From Avoscillospira sp045652125 (GTDB taxonomy: Bacteria; Bacillota; Clostridia; Oscillospirales; Oscillospiraceae): a stretch of DNA of 28,951 nt. The translations under genes and the position numbers were made by a program. Shown here piece after piece: positions 1 to 6,844 of this stretch (position 1 is the stretch's first letter; each line of letters opens with the position of its first letter). The stretch covers positions 1 to 28,951 of the forward strand of contig JAZRTT010000033.1 of the NCBI GenBank assembly GCA_045652125.1, read 5' to 3'. The notes below the pieces were generated by a model that saw only the letters and a program-made list of their open reading frames with translations, was not told the DNA's origin and did not search any database.

Positions 1-393
<393 letters not shown>

Positions 394-597
394 TGGTATC
401 TTAAAAGCCGAAGCTTCTAAAATCTTTATTAAGCATTTGCTCTTAGCAATATACTCAAGAATTTTCGTTGGCTATTCTCGCATTCAACATTTCTGTTTGA
501 CAAGAACAACTTTTTTTAAAATTGTCCAAGGTGCTTGTTCATGTTTACGTTGTTTAATTTACAAGGTACACTCCGGCTTTTTGGCCGAATCGCTCAA

Positions 598-687
598 GCG
601 AGCGCCTGTTTATGCTATCACAGGCATTTTTATTTGTCAAGAACTTTTTTACAAGTTTTTTCACAAATTTCAATCGCGCGAGCGCCT
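598..687. repeat. Pair of 10-bp direct repeats at the two rRNA promoter start regions
   Basis: The 10-mer GCGAGCGCCT occurs at 598-607 and again at 678-687, exactly 80 bp apart. Read on the minus strand it is AGGCGCTCGC. In each case it begins 4 nt downstream of a predicted -10 box, so both rRNA transcripts would begin in the same GC-rich sequence. Confidence 0.75.
612..640 (-). promoter_or_regulatory. rRNA promoter P2 (proximal to 16S)
   Basis: On the minus strand a perfect -35 TTGACA (635-640) is followed by a 17-bp spacer and a -10 TAGCAT (612-617). The region just downstream is GC-rich (AGGCGCTCGC), as expected of a growth-rate/stringently controlled promoter. It would drive the 16S gene with a leader of about 210 nt. 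A 6-bp inverted repeat, GCCTGT (604-609) and ACAGGC (620-625), brackets the -10. Confidence 0.7.
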
Positions 688-691
688 CATA

Positions 692-721
692 ATCATACCA
701 AAAAGCTCAGGTTTTTGTCAA
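692..721 (-). promoter_or_regulatory. rRNA promoter P1 (distal)
   Basis: The minus strand has -35 TTGACA (716-721), an 18-bp spacer and -10 TATGAT (692-697). It lies 80 bp upstream of P2 in the transcription direction, and the same AGGCGCTCGC follows the -10. Tandem promoters are usual for rrn operons. The remainder of 393-780 is AT-rich leader and upstream DNA with no credible coding frame. Confidence 0.72.
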
Positions 722-779
722 CAGGATTCCCATTAAAATTGTGCACAAAGGATTGAAAGAAAACCCTGCCATCTTTTGA

Positions 780-810
780 CAAAAAAGTAGGACGGCATTC
801 GCCGTCCTAC
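780..810 (-). terminator. Rho-independent terminator of hpf
   Basis: A perfect 10-bp stem, GTAGGACGGC (787-796) and GCCGTCCTAC (801-810), has a 4-nt loop. On the minus strand it is followed by a run of T (rc of 780-786). It lies about 20 bp after the hpf stop and insulates the rRNA promoters from hpf. Confidence 0.92.
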
Positions 811-829
811 AAGGATACTATAAAATATA

Positions 830-1369
830 TCAATCTGCGTCTTCAATCAGACCATAGCCACCGTCATTGCGCTTATAGACCACAGCGAAGGCACCCTCTG
901 CTTCCTCGTCACGGAATGCGAAAAAGCTATGTTCCAGCAGGTTCATCTGCAGGATGGCCTCTTCCCGGGTCATCAACTTCATATTGAACCGCTTGGTACG
1001 CACAATCTGGAACTCGTCCTCCGGCTCTTCGGGAACAAAGGAGGAAACTGCTTCCGGTTCCTGAACGAATGCGTCCTGGCGGAGCCGTTTGGCAAGTCTC
1101 GTTTTGTTCTTGCGGATCTGCCGCTCGATTGCACTGATGCAGGCATCGATGGAGGCAAACATGTCGGAAGTGCTTTCGCTGGCCCGGAAGTAGGTATTGG
1201 CGCCCTGAACCGTAATTTCTACTTTATTACGGTTCTTTTCCACACTGAAGGTGACCAGTGCGTCGGCTTCGTCCCTGAAATAACGCTGGAGCTTTGTTAC
1301 TTTCTTCTCAGCATAGGCAGGAACATTGGCTGGCAGACTGACTTTCTTTTCGGCATAGCGGAAATTCAT
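830..1369 (-). CDS. hpf: Ribosome hibernation promoting factor, long form
   Basis: The 179-aa product belongs to the long-form HPF/RaiA family. These proteins bind the 30S decoding centre in slow-growing cells and dimerise 70S ribosomes into inactive 100S particles. The N-terminal ~100 residues form the S30AE/ribosome-binding domain (YAEKKVTKLQRYF, later VEITVQGANTYFRASE). After a short linker, the last ~55 residues are the conserved dimerisation domain (VRTKRFNMKLMTREEAILQM, FFAFRDEE, VVYKRNDGGYGLIE). The start at 1369 was chosen because AAAGGAG lies 8 nt before it; a longer frame begins at 1429 but has no ribosome binding site. The gene has its own promoter and terminator and sits immediately upstream of an rRNA operon. 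That neighbourhood suits its role, but no direct link is shown. Confidence 0.96.
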   Translation of the reverse strand: MNFRYAEKKVSLPANVPAYAEKKVTKLQRYFRDEADALVTFSVEKNRNKVEITVQGANTYFRASESTSDMFASIDACISAIERQIRKNKTRLAKRLRQDAFVQEPEAVSSFVPEEPEDEFQIVRTKRFNMKLMTREEAILQMNLLEHSFFAFRDEEAEGAFAVVYKRNDGGYGLIEDAD

Positions 1370-1417
1370 AAACGTCGCTCCTTTCTTTTGGGCAGGGAAC
1401 CTTGGTTCCTTGTGCAT

Positions 1418-1445
1418 ATTGTACCACATTTTTCAAAAAAGTCCA
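1418..1445 (-). promoter_or_regulatory. Promoter of hpf
   Basis: The minus strand carries -10 TACAAT (1418-1423) extended by an upstream TG, a 16-bp spacer and a partial -35 TGGACT (1440-1445). The short leader contains a small GGAACC/GGTTCC hairpin ahead of the ribosome binding site. Confidence 0.55.
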
Positions 1446-1448
1446 GTA

Positions 1449-1497
1449 TAAAAATAACAAAACCACCAAAAAAATGTTTCGGTGGTCTTGTTTTTTC
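1449..1497 (-). terminator. Terminator of the DUF4364 gene
   Basis: On the minus strand a 12-bp stem, AACAAGACCACC (1481-1492) and GGTGGTTTTGTT (1456-1467) with one G-U pair, encloses a 13-nt T-rich loop. It is followed by ATTTTTAT. It lies about 70 bp after the DUF4364 stop and just upstream of the hpf promoter. Confidence 0.75.
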
Positions 1498-1564
1498 TAA
1501 ATATGTTTCTGATATTCCGTGTTTCGGCTTCTTTTCCCCGATTTCAGCAGGAAAAGAGCGAATA

Positions 1565-2113
1565 TTATTTTTCCGAGTCCGGCAGTTTGGTCTCTCCCAA
1601 TAGAGCGATCATGACAGATTGATGGACCAATTCCGCATTGGTGCGGTAAGATTTTTCCAACCGTCTGGCCTGCTGCAAAGACGGAGCCGTAACAGCAAGA
1701 TCCATCACCGGACCGTGCATATCATCCAATCCCATATGGACGACATATTCCCCATCTTCTTTCTTCTCAATGGAAGATCGCAGAAACTGATCCCGTTTTC
1801 GGTCATGGTTATAACGCTCCACCGTCATTCGTGCCCGCTCCCGTACCGGAAAGGCAATGGCATCCCAAGTAATCTCCCCTGCAGCCTGTCCCTTTTCCGT
1901 TATGACATACAGCCCATCTTCCTGCTGATGCAGATGCCCGCTGGAAACCATCTGGGGAATGGCCTCCTGCACATCAAAATAACTGAGGCTGTCGTCCTGA
2001 TAGCAGAACTCATAAATGGTCTGGGCAGACACCGGCGTTTCAGCCAAACTCATCACATATAAAATCAGGACCTTTACGTCCAAAATATCGTGAATAAAAC
2101 CGAGATGATCCAT
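1565..2113 (-). CDS. DUF4364 family winged-helix-like protein
   Basis: The 182-aa protein starts MDHLGFIHDILDVKVLILYV and matches the DUF4364 family, which is widespread in Clostridia and of unknown function. The N-terminal ~75 residues look like a winged-helix domain: helix DVKVLILYVMSL, then the segment VSAQTIYEFCY, then a wing ending in LYVITEKGQ. Such folds usually bind DNA, so a regulatory role is plausible but unproven. The C-terminal half mixes strand and helix (QFLRSSIEKKEDGEYVVHM) and may sense a ligand. It is monocistronic. It is divergent from the CAP-domain gene, and the shared region holds a perfect inverted repeat between the two promoters. It could autoregulate or control that neighbour (inference). 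No catalytic motif is visible. Confidence 0.85.
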   Translation of the reverse strand: MDHLGFIHDILDVKVLILYVMSLAETPVSAQTIYEFCYQDDSLSYFDVQEAIPQMVSSGHLHQQEDGLYVITEKGQAAGEITWDAIAFPVRERARMTVERYNHDRKRDQFLRSSIEKKEDGEYVVHMGLDDMHGPVMDLAVTAPSLQQARRLEKSYRTNAELVHQSVMIALLGETKLPDSEK

Positions 2114-2148
2114 AAAAATCCCCCTGGCAAACTTTTCTAGCTTCGCCT

Positions 2149-2178
2149 ATTCTATCATACCGATCCCTGTTCCTGCAA
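2149..2178 (-). promoter_or_regulatory. Promoter of the DUF4364 gene
   Basis: The minus strand has -35 TTGCAG (2173-2178), an 18-bp spacer and -10 TAGAAT (2149-2154). The start codon is at 2113. The inverted repeat at 2181-2212 lies just upstream of the -35. Confidence 0.6.
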
Positions 2179-2180
2179 GT

Positions 2181-2212
2181 GTTTCCAGAACCTTTATCTC
2201 TGTTCTGGAAAC
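2181..2212. repeat. Perfect 11-bp inverted repeat between divergent promoters
   Basis: GTTTCCAGAAC (2181-2191) and GTTCTGGAAAC (2202-2212) are perfect inverted copies separated by 10 bp. The arm centres are therefore 21 bp, two helical turns, apart. The repeat lies between the -35 boxes of the two divergent genes and outside both predicted transcripts. A dimeric DNA-binding protein site is more likely than a terminator. Confidence 0.75.
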
Positions 2213-2221
2213 CATTTCCTC

Positions 2222-2250
2222 TTGAAAATATCAAAATTTCGGGGTTTAAT
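2222..2250 (+). promoter_or_regulatory. Promoter of the CAP-domain gene
   Basis: The plus strand has -35 TTGAAA (2222-2227), a 17-bp spacer and -10 TTTAAT (2245-2250). The ribosome binding site AAGGAGG (2259-2265) follows closely, so the leader would be very short. Confidence 0.6.
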
Positions 2251-2273
2251 GGGCAGGCAAGGAGGTAATTGCT

Positions 2274-2903
2274 ATGAAAAGAAAGATTTTCCCCTTAATT
2301 GCTGCAATTTTATTATCAGCAGCGACCGTCATTCCGGCTTCTGCGGCTACTGCAAAGTGTTGGCCATGTCTGTTCTTGTGCCGTCCCTGCAGTATTTTCT
2401 GCCCATCAGATAGGCCTGATGTAGAGCAAAAGCCCTCTGTGCCCGAAATACCGGATGCCGAACAGACACCCGATGTGCCTGATGCAGAAATCAAGCCCCC
2501 AATGCCCGAAACGCCTGAAACGGAAAACACAGCCATGACACGGCCGGAACAAGCGGCCTGTGAACTGATCAACGAACAGCGGGTCAAAAACGGCCTGAAG
2601 CCCTTGTTGGTTTCCGAAGAACTGTCTGTAAAAGCCCGTGTGAAGTCTGTGGATATGCTGGAGAACAACTATTTCAGCCACAACTCCCCTACTTACGGCT
2701 CTCCCTTTACGCTGATGAACGCCCTTGGCATTACTTATCGCTCCGCTGCAGAGAACATTGCCATGGGATATAAAACCGCAGAGGCAGTCGTGAATGCGTG
2801 GATGAACTCTCCCGACCACCGCGCAAACATTCTCTCCTCCAATTATACATCCATGGGAATCGGCCACGTGGATGGCTACTGGACCCAGTGGTTTATCGGC
2901 TGA
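2274..2903 (+). CDS. Secreted CAP/SCP-domain (YkwD-like) protein with a cysteine cluster
   Basis: The 209-aa precursor has a signal peptide (residues 1-24: basic KRK, hydrophobic core, ASA cleavage site). Five cysteines follow at 29, 32, 36, 39 and 43, then a Pro/Glu/Asp-rich linker (about 44-85) with repeated P-x-P and PDAE/PDVP units. The last ~120 residues are a CAP (SCP/PR-1) domain: ACELINEQRVKNGLKPL, a central YFSHNSP segment with the family histidine, AENIAMGY, and AWMNSPDHRANILSS with a second histidine. The protein ends at YWTQWFIG, where this domain normally ends. Bacterial CAP proteins are extracellular and often linked to cell wall or sporulation, but the exact activity is usually unknown. 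The start has AAGGAGG 8 nt upstream. It is monocistronic with its own terminator. The cysteine cluster is unusual beside the common YkwD architecture. Confidence 0.92.
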   Translation: MKRKIFPLIAAILLSAATVIPASAATAKCWPCLFLCRPCSIFCPSDRPDVEQKPSVPEIPDAEQTPDVPDAEIKPPMPETPETENTAMTRPEQAACELINEQRVKNGLKPLLVSEELSVKARVKSVDMLENNYFSHNSPTYGSPFTLMNALGITYRSAAENIAMGYKTAEAVVNAWMNSPDHRANILSSNYTSMGIGHVDGYWTQWFIG

Positions 2904-2911
2904 TAAAAGAG

Positions 2912-2946
2912 AAAAGTGTGTCATCCTCGGATGACACACTTTTTGT
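2912..2946. terminator. Bidirectional terminator between convergent genes
   Basis: A perfect stem of up to 15 bp, AAAAGTGTGTCATCC (2912-2926) and GGATGACACACTTTT (2929-2943), has T-rich tails in both directions. It serves the CAP gene from the left and the zinc-ribbon gene from the right. Confidence 0.92.
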
Positions 2947-2947
2947 T

Positions 2948-3211
2948 TTATGCAGAACAGGAATGCAGGAGGATCGCAATGACAATGACCGCAAGGATGG
3001 ACACCCAGTTGGTTTTTCCTTTGGTCTGACGGTTTACTTCCCGGGCCGTGGGCATTTTAATTGTTCTCTCCTGACGGGGCAGGGCGCATTTCTCCCCCCG
3101 TTGGCTGTGGATATGGGTATCGGGTCTTTTTACAAAAGGCCGCATCCGCACACCGCACAAAGGACAGATAGTATCTTTTGCCCGAAAACCACATTCGGGG
3201 CATTGGTTCAT
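2948..3211 (-). CDS. Small zinc-ribbon membrane protein, unknown function
   Basis: The 87-aa product begins MNQCPECGF. Two CxxC pairs (C4/C7 and C16/C19) form a zinc ribbon, a basic middle follows, and one hydrophobic C-terminal segment (WVSILAVIVIAILLH) looks like a tail anchor. The basic side suggests the ribbon faces the cytoplasm. The start at 3211 has GGGAGG 9 nt before it; an in-frame ATG at 3241 would add ten residues but has no such site. It lies 29 bp after the dehydrogenase gene in the same direction, so it is probably co-transcribed. No function can be assigned. Tail-anchored zinc-ribbon proteins of this sort are common orphans in Clostridia. Confidence 0.75.
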   Translation of the reverse strand: MNQCPECGFRAKDTICPLCGVRMRPFVKRPDTHIHSQRGEKCALPRQERTIKMPTAREVNRQTKGKTNWVSILAVIVIAILLHSCSA

Positions 3212-3240
3212 CCCATACCGCCTCCCTTTTCCATCAGACA

Positions 3241-4440
3241 TTACCGCATCAAACCCACACAGTCATAGTAAGGCTTGGATGCGATCAGTTCCTTATTGGC
3301 TTTGAACGGGTCATGGGCCAGGGTGACCACAGCATAATCACATTGTGCCATGGCATCTTCCATCGCGTAGTTGGCAAATCCGGCGACCTCTCCCTGCACA
3401 AACGGTTCGCAGGCCAGGACCTCATAGCCCCGCTGCTGCAGTATGCGTGCCAAAGCCACAGAAGGACTTTCCCGGGTGTCATCGATATTGGGCTTGAAGC
3501 TCATTCCCAATACCGCAATTTTGCTCCCCGGTTTTATATCCTGCCCAATGCGGTCTGCCACCCATGCAGGCTTTCCGTCGTTGATGAGACGGGCTTCACA
3601 GATCAGCGGCGTAATATCTTCAAATTTTTCATGGATAAACCATGGATCCACCGCAATACAGTGGCCACCCACACCGACACCGGGGGTGTGGACATTGACC
3701 CGGGGATGACAGTTTGCCAGTCCGATCAGCCGGAACACATCGATTCCCAGCCGGTCACAAACCTTGCTCAGTTCGTTGGCATAGGCAATATTGATATCGC
3801 GGAAGGTATTTTCCACCAGTTTGCACATTTCTGCAGTCAAATCATCGGTGGTGCGGATAGTGCCTTTGGTCACCACAGGGGTATAGATCTCTTTGGCGTA
3901 CTCCGCCGCCTCAGGTCGGGTGGCACCGATGATCCGGTCATTTTCCCGAAGCTCAATGAGCATCCGGCCGGGAATGATTCGCTCCGGGCAATGGGCCGTC
4001 ATAAAGTCCTCTGCCGGCACGCCGCTGACCTTCGATACGATTTCTTCCACCAGCTGAGTCGTATAGGGAGGAGATGTGGACTCCAGCACACACAAATCTC
4101 CCTTTTTCAAAACGCTGCCGACTGTTCTGGAAGCAGATTCCACGAACCGCAAATCGGAAACCCGCTTGCCTTCTTCCGTATCCCGGTGAGGGGTCTGGAC
4201 GCAGATGATAAATACATCTGCAGGCTCGGCAGTCGTGGTGAAGTGAAGCCGTCCCGTGGCAAGAGCCTGAGTCAGGGCTTCCTGCATTCCCGGTTCTACA
4301 ATATGAATATGACCGTCATTGAGCTGGGCCACAACGTTTTCATTGATATCAAACCCGCAGACCTCATACCCGGCAAGGGTGAAAGTCACGGCTGTAGGCA
4401 GGCCAATATAGCCACAACCCATGATTTCAATTTTCTTCAT
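3241..4440 (-). CDS. Nucleotide-sugar dehydrogenase, UDP-N-acetyl-D-mannosamine dehydrogenase (WecC) type
   Basis: The 399-aa enzyme belongs to the UDP-glucose/UDP-ManNAc dehydrogenase family, which oxidises a sugar C6 alcohol to the uronic acid with two NAD+. The N-terminal Rossmann motif is GCGYIG (8-13). A central domain follows, and the catalytic cysteine is C261 within GVGVGGHCIAVDPWFI, the form typical of WecC rather than Ugd. The C-terminal UDP-binding domain contains KIAVLGMSFKPNIDDTRESP. Length is normal for the family. The start at 4440 has AGGAG 8 nt upstream; the longer frame to 4488 runs into the hairpin after metK. No glycosyltransferase, epimerase or polymerase gene is next to it, so its glycan (capsule, teichuronic-type or S-layer glycan) must be made elsewhere. 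Substrate choice is inferred from motifs only. Confidence 0.9.
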   Translation of the reverse strand: MKKIEIMGCGYIGLPTAVTFTLAGYEVCGFDINENVVAQLNDGHIHIVEPGMQEALTQALATGRLHFTTTAEPADVFIICVQTPHRDTEEGKRVSDLRFVESASRTVGSVLKKGDLCVLESTSPPYTTQLVEEIVSKVSGVPAEDFMTAHCPERIIPGRMLIELRENDRIIGATRPEAAEYAKEIYTPVVTKGTIRTTDDLTAEMCKLVENTFRDINIAYANELSKVCDRLGIDVFRLIGLANCHPRVNVHTPGVGVGGHCIAVDPWFIHEKFEDITPLICEARLINDGKPAWVADRIGQDIKPGSKIAVLGMSFKPNIDDTRESPSVALARILQQRGYEVLACEPFVQGEVAGFANYAMEDAMAQCDYAVVTLAHDPFKANKELIASKPYYDCVGLMR

Positions 4441-4465
4441 GAAAAATGCTCCTGTAAACAACATA

Positions 4466-4490
4466 GGGTGGAGAAAACTCCTCTCCACCC
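4466..4490 (-). terminator. Hairpin between metK and the dehydrogenase gene (weak terminator)
   Basis: On the minus strand GGGTGGAGA (82-90 of the 4400s) pairs with TCTCCACCC (4466-4474) over a 7-nt loop. The tail TATGTTGTTT is only partly T-rich. It may terminate part of the metK transcription and allow readthrough into the next gene, which has no other clear promoter. Confidence 0.55.
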
Positions 4491-4508
4491 CATATCTTAT
4501 CCTATATT

Positions 4509-5672
4509 TTATGCTTTTGCAAGCAATTCTTCCACTTTATCTGTCTTTTCCCAAGGCAGATCCAGATCGGCACGGCCAAAATGCCCATAAGCAGCCGTCT
4601 GGGCATAGATGGGGCGGCGCAGGCCAAGGGTTTCGATGATAGCGGCAGGACGCAGGTCGAAGCAGCGGTTCACAAGGGCACTCAGTTGTTCATCACCCAA
4701 CCTGCCTGTGCCAAACGTCTCCACCAACACAGACACGGGCTTCGCCACACCAATGGCGTAGGCCAGTTCGATCTGACACTTTTTGGCAAGACCGGCAGCC
4801 ACAATGTTCTTCGCCACGTACCGGGCCATATAGGCAGCACTGCGGTCTACCTTGGTGGGGTCCTTGCCGGAGAACGCACCACCGCCGTGGCTGGCATAAC
4901 CGCCATAGGTATCCACGATGATTTTCCTGCCCGTCAGACCCGTATCGCCCACGGGACCGCCGATAACGAACCGACCAGTGGGGTTCACCAGAAAACGGGT
5001 GCTGCCGTCTATCAGCCCGGAGGGCAGCGTGGGCTTAATAACTTCTTCGATCACCGCTTCCCGGAGGGTCCCAATGGCAATGTCCTCGCTATGCTGGGTA
5101 GAGATGACAACGGTGTCAAATCTCTCCACTTTTCCGTTTTCATCGTACTGAACGGAAACTTGGCTCTTGCCGTCGGGACGGAGCCAGCTCAGCTTTCCGC
5201 TCTTCCGGGCGGCAGACAGGGCACGGCTCAGTTCGTGGGCATACTCGATGGGAGCAGGCATCAGAACTTCCGTCTCATCGCAGGCAAAGCCGAACATCAT
5301 GCCCTGATCACCGGCACCGGTATCACCGGCCAGATCGTAGGAGCTGTCCACGCCCATGGCGATATCTCCGGACTGTTCGTCAATGGCAGTCAGGACGGCA
5401 CAGGTGTTGCCGTTGAACCCGGCTTCCGGGCTGTTGTAGCCGATATCACACAGCGTTTTTCGGGCCACTGCGGGAATGTCCACATAGCAATCGGTGGATA
5501 TCTCGCCCATGACCATCACCATGCCGGTGGTGGCGGCACATTCGCAGGCTACACGGGCCTTGGGGTCCCGGGCCAGAATGGCGTCCAGAACGCCGTCGGA
5601 GATCTGGTCGCAAACTTTATCGGGATGACCTTCTGTTACGGATTCGGATGTAAAAATTCGTTTCATGCTCAT
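4509..5672 (-). CDS. metK: S-adenosylmethionine synthetase
   Basis: The 387-aa enzyme makes SAM from methionine and ATP, releasing phosphate and pyrophosphate. The family signatures are present: GHPDK near residue 15, the GAGDQG ATP-binding hexapeptide, and the GGGAFSGKD phosphate-binding loop. The C-terminus includes the usual PWEKTDKVEEL segment. Length is normal. The start at 5672 has AGGA 8 nt before it; the alternative ATG two codons later is spaced too far. Expression is controlled by the SAM-I riboswitch and terminator directly upstream, giving feedback repression by the product. The gene faces away from the rhomboid-like gene. Confidence 0.98.
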   Translation of the reverse strand: MSMKRIFTSESVTEGHPDKVCDQISDGVLDAILARDPKARVACECAATTGMVMVMGEISTDCYVDIPAVARKTLCDIGYNSPEAGFNGNTCAVLTAIDEQSGDIAMGVDSSYDLAGDTGAGDQGMMFGFACDETEVLMPAPIEYAHELSRALSAARKSGKLSWLRPDGKSQVSVQYDENGKVERFDTVVISTQHSEDIAIGTLREAVIEEVIKPTLPSGLIDGSTRFLVNPTGRFVIGGPVGDTGLTGRKIIVDTYGGYASHGGGAFSGKDPTKVDRSAAYMARYVAKNIVAAGLAKKCQIELAYAIGVAKPVSVLVETFGTGRLGDEQLSALVNRCFDLRPAAIIETLGLRRPIYAQTAAYGHFGRADLDLPWEKTDKVEELLAKA

Positions 5673-5703
5673 TCTAACTTTCCTTTCTCTGTACCGGGGA
5701 AAC

Positions 5704-5732
5704 AAAAAATGCACCGTCACGATGACGGCGCA
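5704..5732 (-). terminator. Riboswitch-controlled terminator of metK
   Basis: On the minus strand a 9-bp stem, GCGCCGTCA (5723-5731) and TGACGGTGC (5711-5719) with one G-U pair, encloses a 3-nt loop and is followed by TTTTTT. It lies 18 nt after the SAM-I aptamer and about 30 nt before the start codon, as expected of the expression platform. Confidence 0.9.
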
Positions 5733-5749
5733 CAAACATTTGCAACTCC

Positions 5750-5841
5750 CTCATCTTTCGATTTCCACCGCCGGATTTGGCACCTTGCAAACGCAGGTTG
5801 CCGGGTTTCATAGGGCCGGTCCCTCCACCACTCTTGATAAG
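5750..5841 (-). promoter_or_regulatory. SAM-I (S-box) riboswitch aptamer
   Basis: The minus strand shows the S-box core: CTTATCAAGAG at the 5' end, GGTGGAGGGACCGGCCC, ATGAAACCCGGCAACC, and a 3' GATGAG that closes helix P1 against CTTATC (with one G-U pair). The metK gene follows. When SAM binds, P1 is stabilised and the terminator at 5704-5732 forms, stopping transcription. The mechanism is from established knowledge of the class; the sequence elements are directly visible. Confidence 0.97.
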
Positions 5842-5862
5842 GCATATTTGATTATCTCCTTA

Positions 5863-5890
5863 ATTATATATGTACGTTCCTGTTTGTCAA
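5863..5890 (-). promoter_or_regulatory. Promoter of metK
   Basis: The minus strand has -35 TTGACA (5885-5890), a 16-bp spacer and -10 TATAAT (5863-5868). Both hexamers match consensus. The start site would fall about 15 nt before the riboswitch. Confidence 0.85.
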
Positions 5891-5930
5891 GTGATTTTTT
5901 CGTTTTTTCCATTTATTCACAATTCGTTTA

Positions 5931-5959
5931 TGGACTTTTCCCATTGGGTAAGATACAAT
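5931..5959 (+). promoter_or_regulatory. Promoter of the rhomboid-like gene
   Basis: The plus strand has -35 TGGACT (5931-5936), a 17-bp spacer and -10 TACAAT (5954-5959). The start codon is at 5986. Confidence 0.55.
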
Positions 5960-5985
5960 AAGGCCATGGCAAAGGAGGGTCCTCT

Positions 5986-6843
5986 TTGAAGAATTTAAGA
6001 CGCGATTTTGAACGGTTCTGTTACCGGCATTACAGCAAGGGCATTCCCAATCTTATGCTCTATATTTCTATCGGAACCGCTGTCATGTATGTATTCACTT
6101 TAGTTGATCCCAGCACAATGCTGTACAACTTTTTCCGTTTTGACCGCAGCGCTATTTTGCATGGACAGATCTGGCGGCTGGTCACATACATTTTTCTGCC
6201 AAGCGGCGGAAACATTCTGGTCACAGCAATTTCTCTGTATTTTTACTACTACATCGGCAAGCTGATGGAAAACAGTTGGGGGACATTCCGTTTCAACCTG
6301 TTTTACTTTTCCGGTGTGCTGATCACCGATGTGGCAGCCCTTTTGTTGGGTATCAATGCATCCATCGGATCGCTGAACCTGAGCCTGCTTCTGGCTTTTG
6401 CCACCATGTTTCCGGAAAGCAGAGTTCTCCTGTTCTATATCATTCCTATCAAAATGAAGTATTTGGCTTGGTTCTACTTCGGCCTGACCATCTACGAACT
6501 GATTGCTTATCCCTTCCCCTTTAATCTGTTCCCCGTACTTGCACTTCTCAATTACTTCTTATTCTTCGGTTCCGACGTGCTCCACATTCTGCCGGATTTC
6601 ATGCAGATTCGGCAGAACGGGCATAAGTCATTCGGCGACTTCGGGAAAAAGAAGAAGCCCAATCCCAACTGGGCCAAAGAATACCGCAGTCCTTCCGGTG
6701 AACCGTCCTATCGCCATAAATGCACCGTATGCGGCAGAACGGATACCACCAATCCGGAACTGGAATTCCGCTACTGTTCCCGCTGCAGCGGATATTACTG
6801 CTATTGCCTGGAACACATCAACGATCATACCCATATCCAATAA
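5986..6843 (+). CDS. Rhomboid-like membrane protein with C-terminal zinc ribbon, probably not a protease
   Basis: The 285-aa protein begins with TTG, with AGGAGG about 7 nt upstream; no in-frame ATG fits. A basic N-terminus is followed by about six hydrophobic segments (roughly 22-40, 60-92, 103-122, 128-153, 156-175, 178-202). The WRLVTYIFLP segment and the MFPE..IIPIKMKY segment resemble rhomboid proteins. Where active rhomboids carry the GxSG catalytic serine before the LFP-type motif, this protein has glycine in the aligned place (ASIGSLNLS, 125-133). The protease reaction is therefore unlikely. The cytoplasmic tail is basic (KKKKPNPN) and ends in a zinc-ribbon-like module: C246/C249, C264/C267, then C272, C274 and several histidines to the end. 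It is monocistronic with its own promoter and terminator. Function is unknown; a scaffold or substrate-binding role is speculation. Confidence 0.82.
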   Translation: MKNLRRDFERFCYRHYSKGIPNLMLYISIGTAVMYVFTLVDPSTMLYNFFRFDRSAILHGQIWRLVTYIFLPSGGNILVTAISLYFYYYIGKLMENSWGTFRFNLFYFSGVLITDVAALLLGINASIGSLNLSLLLAFATMFPESRVLLFYIIPIKMKYLAWFYFGLTIYELIAYPFPFNLFPVLALLNYFLFFGSDVLHILPDFMQIRQNGHKSFGDFGKKKKPNPNWAKEYRSPSGEPSYRHKCTVCGRTDTTNPELEFRYCSRCSGYYCYCLEHINDHTHIQ

Positions 6844-6844
6844 C

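Noticed and set aside
3178..4590. 470-codon plus-strand frame opposite the dehydrogenase
   Set aside because: Antisense shadow rich in His/Arg/Pro; it crosses intergenic hairpins and the metK end.
4581..5813. 410-codon plus-strand frame opposite metK
   Set aside because: Antisense shadow; it runs into the SAM riboswitch and lacks any domain signal.
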